Shown: positions 8,723 to 19,500 of the stretch, piece by piece
How the letters are laid out: each line of letters begins with the position of its first letter
Numbering within the stretch: position 1 is the first letter of the stretch
From: Clostridia bacterium
GTDB lineage: Bacteria > Bacillota > Clostridia > UMGS1883 > UMGS1540
Length of the DNA stretch: 32,139 nt
Assembly: GCA_029006755.1 (NCBI GenBank)
Contig: JAQXGO010000107.1
Coordinates: 1-32,139 of the forward strand
Direction: 5' to 3'
The notes under the pieces: model-generated
Database searches by the model: none
Told to the model about the DNA's origin: nothing
Seen by the model: only the letters and a program-made list of their open reading frames with translations
Position numbers and translations under genes: made by a program

Positions 8723-9217
8723 ATGGGGATTGATTTTCGTACTGTCCCTATGGAGTTAGTAATCAACATATTAAATATTGTTGTGCTTTATCTCCTCGTA
8801 CGGCTTTTGGTTTATAAACCTGTCAAGAATTTTATGCAAAATCGGCAGGACAGAATTCAAAATGATTTGGAAAGTGCTGCATCAAACCGAAAAACATCGG
8901 AAGATGCTTTGCATGGTTTACAAGATGAACTCGATGCAAATCGTAAGAAAGCAGCATTGGAAGCACAAGAGGTCACCAAATCCGCCGCGTTAGAAGCGGA
9001 AAAAATAATTTCTGCTGCTCGTGCAGAGGCTGATAAAATCATTACATCCGCGCGTTGTGAAGCCGAAGAAGAAAAAAAGGAAATGGTTCGAAAATCGCAA
9101 GACGAAATTGTTTCTATTGCCTGTAGCATGGCTGAAAAGCTTCTTGGCCGGGAAGTTAAACCGCAGGATAATGATGCAATTATTCAAAGCTTTTTAAAGG
9201 ACGGGAAGGTTCTATGA
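8723..9217 (+). CDS. atpF: F-type ATP synthase subunit b
   Basis: This 164-residue subunit is the peripheral stalk. It has one N-terminal membrane helix (about 11-30) followed by a long charged, alanine-rich amphipathic helix (about 35-145) expected to dimerise as a coiled coil. The C-terminus (MAEKLLGREV onwards) is the part that contacts delta. The length is normal, so it does not carry the delta N-terminal domain that is missing from the next gene. The stop overlaps the atpH start by 4 bp (ATGA). AAAGGAG precedes the start. Confidence 0.93.
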   Translation: MGIDFRTVPMELVINILNIVVLYLLVRLLVYKPVKNFMQNRQDRIQNDLESAASNRKTSEDALHGLQDELDANRKKAALEAQEVTKSAALEAEKIISAARAEADKIITSARCEAEEEKKEMVRKSQDEIVSIACSMAEKLLGREVKPQDNDAIIQSFLKDGKVL

Positions 9218-9450
9218 TCGCAAAACTAACCGTAACAAAGCAAATCACAAACACACAAATGGAAGCAATCCGTCAGAAGCTTTCGGATATCGCCCAAGAA
9301 AATGTAACGTTACAAACTGTCATTGATGATGCAATCATCGGTGGATTTGTTGCTGAATTAAACGGTAAAATTTACGATTGTTCGCTTAAAACGAGACTAA
9401 AGGAGCTGCAATCATACCTGAAGGTGGCTGAAAATGACAACAAATATTGA
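9214..9450 (+). CDS. atpH: F-type ATP synthase delta subunit, C-terminal domain only
   Basis: This protein has 78 residues, against about 175-185 for a normal delta subunit. The whole sequence aligns to the C-terminal domain: TVTKQITNTQMEAIRQKL, then TVIDDAIIGGFVAEL, then a SLKTRLKELQSYL helix. The six-helix N-terminal bundle that clamps delta onto the alpha-subunit tips is absent. The upstream bases all belong to an intact atpF, and overlaps on both sides (4 bp with atpF, 17 bp with atpA) argue against a recent frameshift or assembly break. It probably still joins the b stalk to F1, but how it holds alpha is unclear. Confidence 0.85.
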   Translation: MIAKLTVTKQITNTQMEAIRQKLSDIAQENVTLQTVIDDAIIGGFVAELNGKIYDCSLKTRLKELQSYLKVAENDNKY

Positions 9451-10939
9451 AACGATCAGCGCATATATTAAAAAAAGATTAGATAGCTTTTCTGTTGCCC
9501 CCAGTGTTTATGAAGTAGGCACTGTGACAGCATGCGCAGATGGCGTTATTCGTGTGAAAGGTCTGCCCGGCAGAAGGTATGACGAACTGTTGCAATTTGA
9601 TTGTGGTGCGTATGGCCTTGCATTTCAGTTGGAAGAGGACTTTATCAGTGTAGTAATGCTTTCTGATGCAGATCGAGTGACTGTGGGTTCTGCTGTTTAT
9701 GGTACCGGTCGAGTAATAGAAGTGCCGATTGGTGATGTATTAACAGGAAGAATTGTTGATCCTTTAGGCCGTCCACTGGATGGTCGTCCCTTAGAAGCAA
9801 ACGCTTTTCGTCCGGCAGAACGTCCGGCTCCCTCTATTATTGATAGACAAAAAGTCAATCGCTCCCTCCCTACCGGTATTCTATCTATTGATTCTATGAC
9901 GCCTATCGGGAAAGGACAGCGCGAGCTGATTATTGGTGACAGACAAACCGGCAAAACTACAATTGCGATTGACACGATTTTAAATCAAGCCGGCAACAAT
10001 GTGCATTGTTTTTATTGCGCCATTGCACAGAAGGCGTCCACAATAGCTTCTATTATTGAAGAACTTACAGCCGCTGGAGCTATGGAATATACAACAGTAG
10101 TTGCAACCACATCTGCTGATAGTCCAACGTTGCAGTATCTTGCTCCTTATGCCGCTTGTGCAATGGCAGAAGGCTTTATGTATGCAGGAGAGGATGCACT
10201 TGTGGTATACGATGATCTTAGCAAGCATGCTGTCGCCTATCGTACTATGTCACTTTTACTTCATAGGCCTGCCGGCCGTGAAGCATATCCGGGTGATGTT
10301 TTCTATCTGCACAGCCGTCTTTTAGAGCGTGCCGCACAGCTTTCCCCTGAATTGGGTGGCGGTTCTATGACTGCACTGCCTATAATCGAAACACTAAACG
10401 GAGATATATCTGCATATATTCCGACAAATGTTATATCCATTACAGATGGGCAAATCTTTTTAGACACAGACTTGTTTAACAATGGGATGCGTCCTGCAAT
10501 CAATGTTGGATTATCTGTTTCTCGTGTTGGTCGAAATGCTCAGCGTCCCGCTATGCGCCAAGTTTCCGGCGGGTTACGCATTGAGCTTTCACAGTATCGT
10601 GAATTGGTTTCTTTCACTCCATTTGGGACAGACATTGATCCGGCTACACATAAAATGTTAACCAGCGGTGCTGCTCTTACAGAGATATTAAAACAAAAGA
10701 AACACGTTCCTTATTCCCTGTCTACATTGGTTTCCTTGCTTCTGGCGCATAAAGAAGGTGTTTATATCTCTGTACCCATACAAGAGATAAGCGCTTTTAA
10801 TCATGGGCTTTGTGCATATCTTGCAGCCCAATGCATGAACACGCTGAATCATATTGATGTGACAGGTGAAATGACGGATACAGAACAGCAAATTTTGGTG
10901 GAGGCAATCAAAGCATATGCAGAATCTAAGCGAAATTAA
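9434..10939 (+). CDS. atpA: F-type ATP synthase subunit alpha
   Basis: This 501-residue non-catalytic nucleotide-binding subunit of F1 has a beta-barrel N-terminal domain, P-loop GDRQTGKTT (about 175-183), VVYDDLSKHAVAYR, and the conserved SVSRVGRNAQRPAMRQVSGGLRI segment further on. The N-terminal helix ISAYIKKRLDSF, which in other bacteria docks onto the delta N-terminal bundle, is present although that bundle is missing here. It overlaps atpH and atpG, so the operon is tightly packed. Confidence 0.97.
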   Translation: MTTNIETISAYIKKRLDSFSVAPSVYEVGTVTACADGVIRVKGLPGRRYDELLQFDCGAYGLAFQLEEDFISVVMLSDADRVTVGSAVYGTGRVIEVPIGDVLTGRIVDPLGRPLDGRPLEANAFRPAERPAPSIIDRQKVNRSLPTGILSIDSMTPIGKGQRELIIGDRQTGKTTIAIDTILNQAGNNVHCFYCAIAQKASTIASIIEELTAAGAMEYTTVVATTSADSPTLQYLAPYAACAMAEGFMYAGEDALVVYDDLSKHAVAYRTMSLLLHRPAGREAYPGDVFYLHSRLLERAAQLSPELGGGSMTALPIIETLNGDISAYIPTNVISITDGQIFLDTDLFNNGMRPAINVGLSVSRVGRNAQRPAMRQVSGGLRIELSQYRELVSFTPFGTDIDPATHKMLTSGAALTEILKQKKHVPYSLSTLVSLLLAHKEGVYISVPIQEISAFNHGLCAYLAAQCMNTLNHIDVTGEMTDTEQQILVEAIKAYAESKRN

Positions 10940-11783
10940 AACGCATTTGCGTGCTGCAGAGCAAACCAGGAAGATGACAAATGCCCTTTCTCTTCTTTCT
11001 ACGGCTCGAATGAAAAAATCCATGCAAAAAGCGCAGTATTATGATGAATATTATACACGAGTTCGTTCTGCGGTAAAAGGTCTTCTTGAAAAGGCACCTA
11101 ATATGTCACATCCCTTTTTAGAAAAACGGCCTATTCAGCGAGCAGCCTTTGTGATGATTTCCGGTGAAAAAGGCATGTGTGGCAGTTATAATCAAAATAT
11201 ACTGCATTATGCGGAACAGATTATCAGTTCCTACAGCTGTGATAAGTATTTGGTTACAATAGGTAGAACGGCGGAAGAGCATTTCCGCCATCTGGGTCTT
11301 CGCCCTAAGATTTCTGTTTCCGGCTTTTCCGGAACGCCAAGCATTAAGGACACTATGTCGATTGTGAAGGCATTATTATACGGATATACACATGGCCGTA
11401 TTGATAATATTACACTCATTTTCACAGATTACCAATCTGCTGCACGACAAACACCTGCACATGTGCATCTTTTGCCGTTGGATATAGCAGATTTTGTTGA
11501 TGTTGAGCCTGAGGATCATTATAAATCTGACATTTTATTTACACCTTCTCCGGCACAAGTGTTGTCCACCCTTGTTACCCATTATGCAGTGGGACTTATT
11601 TTTAATGTGATTGCCCAGTCCTTAGCTGCTGAGTATAGTGCACGCATGCGTGCTATGCAAGATGCAACGAATAATGCTGATGAAATTATTGCTGATCTCA
11701 AGATGCGCTATAACACAGCAAGACAGTTTAGTATTACCAACCAGATTATGGAAATTGTTTCCGGCTCGGAAACGCAGAAGTAG
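10917..11783 (+). CDS. atpG: F-type ATP synthase subunit gamma
   Basis: This 288-residue central rotor shaft has the long N-terminal helix (IKTHLRAAEQTRKMTNALSL) and the long C-terminal helix (SARMRAMQDATNNADEIIAD ending in ITNQIMEIVSG), which form the coiled coil inside the alpha3beta3 ring. Between them is the Rossmann-like domain (VMISGEKGMCGSYNQNI). The length is normal and no regulatory insertion is seen. The ATG at 10917 lies inside the end of atpA (23 bp overlap). Confidence 0.96.
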   Translation: MQNLSEIKTHLRAAEQTRKMTNALSLLSTARMKKSMQKAQYYDEYYTRVRSAVKGLLEKAPNMSHPFLEKRPIQRAAFVMISGEKGMCGSYNQNILHYAEQIISSYSCDKYLVTIGRTAEEHFRHLGLRPKISVSGFSGTPSIKDTMSIVKALLYGYTHGRIDNITLIFTDYQSAARQTPAHVHLLPLDIADFVDVEPEDHYKSDILFTPSPAQVLSTLVTHYAVGLIFNVIAQSLAAEYSARMRAMQDATNNADEIIADLKMRYNTARQFSITNQIMEIVSGSETQK

Positions 11784-13441
<1,658 letters not shown>

Positions 13442-13450
13442 AACATTGGG

Positions 13451-13505
13451 TGGAAAACATGCAGTACATTCTGGGTGATTTTTCACCCTTTTTGTATGTT
13501 TTCCA
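13451..13505 (+). terminator. Terminator of ATP synthase operon, nested in a longer inverted repeat
   Basis: The inner stem GGGTGA (13473-13478) with TCACCC (13483-13488), 4-nt loop, is followed by TTTTT and is a standard intrinsic terminator. It is enclosed by a second perfect 10-bp inverted repeat, TGGAAAACAT (13451-13460) with ATGTTTTCCA (13496-13505). Confidence 0.82.
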
Positions 13506-13555
13506 ATGTATCGGTTAAACTATAACGTACTACATGAAATCAATCTGGAGGCGTT

Positions 13556-16500
13556 ATGAAGAAAACTGTTAAAAAGGATTTTTCACGTATTTACTTAACC
13601 TACAAGGCATGCAAAAAAAACAAAATCGGGTTAAAGTCCGGTTCTGTCGCTGAATGGCTCTGTGATAACTTTTATATTTTTGAAGAAGAATATGCCGCGA
13701 TTCAATCTCTGCGTCTTACACGGCGTTCCTCCAAACAATCCGCCCAAAAAGCTTACGACTGGGCAGTAGATTTTCTTACGCAGCACCAATATGTGATTGA
13801 AGAACAAACACTCTTTGCAGCAATGCAGCGTGCACAGACTTCCGCACCATTTTCCATTGGAGAGTTGCGTTTCCTTCCGTATGCCTTGCGTTGCGGATTA
13901 TTGTCACGTGCAGCAAAAGATTGTCAATCGACTGATGATGAGGGCGTTATGGGTAATATTGTCCGTTCCTTGATTGCGCTAAGAGATTTGGACTATGATG
14001 TTTTATTTGAAACTTACTCTATGATAGACAAGATTTTATCTAAGGACAAAATCTATCCGGAAATGAACGCTTCATCGAAGGATGTCTATCGTCGTGCCGT
14101 AAGCAAAATGGCATACTCCAGCCGAAAAAGTGAGTCAGAAGTTTGTGAAAAAGCATACATGCTTGTAAAGCAAAAAAAGGGAAAACAAAGCCATGTAGGC
14201 TATTACTTAATTGGTGAAGGCGAAAATCTTTTAAGAAAAGAACTGGGATTGCCTCCGCACAAAGAGGTCAATAAGCCTGTCATTTACATTGGCTGCATTT
14301 TATTCTTTTCTCTTGCCTTCGCTTATGGTTTGGCTGTTTCCACTCACAAAGTATTCTGGTCAATCTTGTCTATCATCCCACTGATGGATGCGATTATTAC
14401 CCTGTTACAATATCTTTTATTAAAGACCACCCCTGTACGTCCATTGCCGGCTTTAAAGCTTTCGAATGGCATCCCGGAATCCGTTCTGATCGTATATCCT
14501 ACTTTGCTTTCCTCTGTAAAAAAAGGTGAGGAAATGGCAAAAAAATTAGAAATATGTTATCTCGCGAACCGAGATAAAAATCTGCATTTTGCTGTTTTAG
14601 GTGATTTCAAAGATAGTGTCACGCATACAGAGGATGCTTCTATTCCTGCTGCTTGTCAAAAAGCTATTTCTGCACTGAATGAAAAATATGGCAACCATTT
14701 TTACCTTCTGCATAGAGGACAAACCTATTGTGAACGGCAGAATAAATGGATGGGATTAGAACGAAAGCGTGGGGCAATTTCGGATTTGAACGCTTTTTTA
14801 CGCAATCAATATGATTTTGCCTATACCGCCGGTCAAATTGAAAACCTACGCGGTATTCGTTATGTGTTAACTTTGGATGATGATACCCTATTGCCTCCTG
14901 GAGCGGCTGTACGAATGGTTGGTACAGCTCTGCATCCCCTCAACAAGCCCACAATAGAAAACGGCATAGTAACAAGCGGTTACGGCATTATTGAGCCTCG
15001 CGTCAGCGTTCGTCTCGAAAGTGCAGGAAAGACGTTTTTCTCAAGAATATTTGCAGGACAGGGCGGTATTGATACCTACCATAGTGCTGTTTCTGAATTC
15101 TATATGGATGTTTTTGGAGAGACGGTTTTTACCGGAAAAGGTCTTTACAATGTAGATACCTTTTCCGCCTGTATGTCTATTCCACCCGACACTGTACTCA
15201 GCCATGATCTTTTAGAGGGAAGTTATGTACGCTGTGCGCTTGCCTCTGACGTTCAGGTTTTCGATGGTTTTCCGGGGCGTTTTCTTGCTTTTTCATTACG
15301 TCAACATCGCTGGACACGCGGTGATTGGCAGCTTCTCCCATGGCTTTCAAACCATATACGGAACGAAAATGGACAAAAGATTAAAAATCCGCTAACGCTT
15401 TTGTCAAAATGGAAAATATTTGACAATCTGCGGCGTAGCATTACACCGATTTTTCAGCTAATCCTAATACTCAGTGGCTGTCGTTCTGCTATCCTTGTTG
15501 CACTGATTTCCTTGCTTTTACCGATGCTTTTATATCTCATTGATGCACTATTGCAAAAAAGTTATATTTTTATTGGTGAAAAAACAAACACAGGCATTGT
15601 CTACGGATTCAAAGCGATCTTATACCAAATGACGTTATCGTTTGCTTTTCTTGCGCATACTGCATATACTTCTTTTGACGCAGTATGCCTTGGAATATAT
15701 CGTGCTTGCACCCATCGCCGCACATTAGAATGGGTCACAGCCTCCGATGCTGAAACAGGCAGTGTAAACACATTGCTTGGCCACTACCGTGCAATGCTTT
15801 TCTCATTTGTAATTGGTATTCTATCCGTTTTATCTGTAATAACGGGTTTTGTGTACGAATCCAGTATTCCGCTTATTTTTGGCATTGTTTGGATTTTTTC
15901 TCCGGCCATAGCTTATATTACCGGTCAGGAAAGAGAACCAGTCAGTTACGGATTAACGTCGCAAAAAGAAAAGCTTCTGTTGGATTGTGCAACACGCATC
16001 TGGCACTTTTTTGCCGATTATATGACGGAAGCAGATCATTATCTTCCCCCAGACAATGTGCAAATAAAGCCTTATAAAGGCGTGGCTCACCGTACGAGTC
16101 CGACCAATATCGGGCTTGGTATGGTCGCCTGTCTTTGCGCTTGTAAATTAGGCTTAATTACGCCGGAAGAAATGCAAAACCGTATATCCAAAACCATGGA
16201 CACAGTCGAAAAATTAGAAACATGGAAAGGACATCTTTATAACTGGTATGATACTATAACCTGCAAACCCCTTTCCCCCAGATATGTATCGACTGTAGAC
16301 AGCGGAAATTTTCTCTGTTATTTAGTGGTAGCAGCTATGGGTATATCTACGTATACAGGTGAAAACCACCCACTTGTAAAAAGACTCTTACGTTTTGTTT
16401 GGAATGTGGATTTTAAGCCACTTTATAATGAAAAGAAAAAGCTTTTATCCATCGGATTTTCTGTGGAGGAAAACAGACTGACCAATTCTTACTATGACCT

Positions 16501-19500
16501 TCTTGCCAGTGAAGCAAGACAAGCCGGTTTTCTTGCCATTGCATTAGGGCAATTACCGCCGGAGCATTGGTTTAGTCTTGGGCGTGGGTTAACTTCTTCC
16601 GAGGGCTTTAAGGGACTGATCTCATGGTCAGGCACAATGTTTGAGTATTTAATGCCCCTTCTTATCATGAAATCTTATCGCGGAACGCTGCTCGATGAAA
16701 CCTATCGTTTTGCAGTAGGCTGTCAAAAGCGGTACGGCAGACGCAGGCACGTTCCATGGGGTGTATCAGAATCCGGTTTTTACGCTTTTGATACTGAAGG
16801 AAATTACCAGTATAAAGCATTTGGTGTACCGGAATTAGGACTTGTCCGTCATTTGGCCGATGATATTGTGATTGCTCCCTATGCAACCATACTGGCACTT
16901 ATGATCGACTCACGAAGTGCAATTGCAAACATGCAGCTTTTAAAGCGAGAGGGATTATATGGTGAATATGGTTTTTTTGAGGCTGCAGACTTTACAGAAG
17001 AAAGATTATCCGGTACAATGCGCCGCGGCGTAATAAAAAGCTACATGGCACATCATCAAGGCATGTCTCTTGCAGCGATTACAAACGTTTTATGTGACAA
17101 TTTTTTGCAACAAAAATTCCATGCCTATCCACCTATCCAAGCAATTGAACCACTCCTGAAGGAGCGTATTCCCCTTCGTGTGCCGGCCATCAGGGACCGA
17201 CAAGAACGCGTGCCGCCGGTACGCTACAAACGCACGTATGATGCAGAATGTGTGCGCCGCTTTAAAAATGTTGAAACGATGCCCCGCCCGGTACAACTAT
17301 TGTCAAACGGAAGTTATCATCTTTGTATCGATAGTGCAGGCCATGGATACAGTACTCTTGATGGGATCTATCTGCATAAAGTAAATGTGCCGTATTATAA
17401 TGGACAGGCAGTTTATATCGTGAATACTAACAGCGGGCAAGTGATGGACGGCTACGGAAACGATTGCACATTTTTCGGACACATGGCTATCTATCACGGC
17501 GAACAAAACAAACTAACCACCACTCTTCAAGTGAATGTAGATCCTGAAGACAACTGTGAAGTGCGACGCATTACAGTATGTAATACAGCCGGAAAGCCCC
17601 GAACTGTGGAAATTTACTATTATGCGGAGCCCTCCCTAACTACGCCTATGGCAAGCGAAGCGCATAATGCATTTTCCAATCTGTTTGTGCAAACGGAAGA
17701 ACAAAATGGCGTTTTGTATGCTGTGCGCCGAAAACGTACAGAAAATGAAAAAACATTCATTGGATTTGCTGCTGCAATCGAAGAAGGAAACAAAGAAGGC
17801 GCGTTACAGTATGATACGGATAGAATGTCTTTTTGGGGACGTGGCACAGAGTTTCCTGTTGCTGTCAAAAGCGGTAGCATTCTTGCCGGAAAAACCGGTA
17901 CAGTTCTCGATCCTGCTTTTGCTTTAAAAATAAGGCTCGAAATTAAAGACGGCGAGAGCGGTTCTGTAACTTTTCTATCGGGCCTTGTCGATACTAAGGA
18001 ACGAGCAACACAGATTGTAAATAAGTATAAAACACATCAGAAAAATGTGTCAAATGATGCCTATCAATATAAAAAGAATAACTCCCCGATTGCTTTTCAA
18101 GAAGGCGAAGAAGCAACATTCCTTCATGCCGCCGGATATTTGCTGTATGGTTTCGCGCCAACTCCTGCTATTCTAACAGCAAAGGAAAAAAATATGCGGC
18201 CTCGAAGCGATCTTTGGAAGTTCGGCATTTCCGGTGATAATCCTATATTATTTCTCGTATTGACAGACAGCGCAGATTTATCCTTGTTAGAAAGCTTTTT
18301 AAAAGCGCATCGTTACTTTAGAGAATACGGTATTCCAACAGACTTGGTTGTGTATTGTGATGAAAGCGGCGGTTACACCAAGCCTCTATTTGACACAGTT
18401 GTAAAAAAACGAGTGCCTAACGAATTTATTTTTGGAAGAAGCGATATTGACGAAGGTGATAAGCGTCTTTTAATTGCTTCGGCAAGTATCTATGCAGATA
18501 AGAGCACAGGCGGATTCTCTGCCCTGCCCCCTTATCCTGTACAGAATACAAAAAATGTGCACATTCAAGAAGGGCAACAAGACGAGGCGATCACACTGCC
18601 GAATCTGTTATATGCAAACGGATTTGGTGGATTTGATGCGCAAACAGGTGAATATGTTATACTACAGACTAAACGCTGTCAAACACCTTTGCCTTGGAGC
18701 CACATTGTAGCCAATCCGCATTTTGGGTTTATTGCAACTGAGAGCGGCGGCGGAAACACATGGAGCAATAACAGTCAAAGCTTTCGTATTTCTCCTTGGT
18801 ATAATGATGCTACCATTGACCCTTGCGGAGAACGCTTGATATTAAAAGATGGTGAGGATGTATGGTCCCCTATGGCCGGAATCTTTCCGGAAGAAGGTCA
18901 ATTCGTTACAAGATATGGGTTTGGTTACGTTTCCTACTATCGGAAAACGCGGAATATTTCTCATACCGCCACGTTATTCACGCCGCCGCAAGGCGAAAAA
19001 AAGGCTATTTTACTTTCACTGACGAATCACGAAAAAGAATCACGTACTCTTACAGTTGAATATGCCTTTACGCCTGTTCTCGGCACACAACCAAAGCCAA
19101 AGGATATTATTATTCTTGAAACCGGTAAACTGGTTCGTATGCGAAATGCGTTTCATGATACTATGAAGACGGTTTGTCTTTCTGCAGGTGAAGGCGGCCA
19201 ATGCGGCGGTGACTGCACGAATGTTTGGGCAAGACAATCCATTACACTTGTTCCTAATGAAACGCATAATATTTGTTTTACGATTTATACAGACGATGCA
19301 CCGATCACAGATGCTGCATCTGCCTTAAAAGAAACGAAAGCGTACTGGCAAAGCTGCCTTTCAGAGATAACCGTAGAAACTGCCGATGCATCTTTCAATC
19401 TATTACTCTCTGGCTGGCTTTTATACCAAGCACTATGCTGTCGGCTTTTTGCACGCAGTGCATTTTATCAATCCGGAGGTGCAACCGGCTTCCGCGATCA

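Noticed and set aside
8723-9450. Fusion or frameshift placing the delta N-terminal domain in the atpF region
   Set aside because: AtpF is a normal 164-residue b subunit with its own complete helix and C-terminus; no frame between 8723 and 9217 shows a delta N-terminal bundle.
13506-13555. A promoter for the glucan synthase gene (TATAAC at 13521)
   Set aside because: No acceptable -35 box lies 16-18 bp upstream, so the call was not made.
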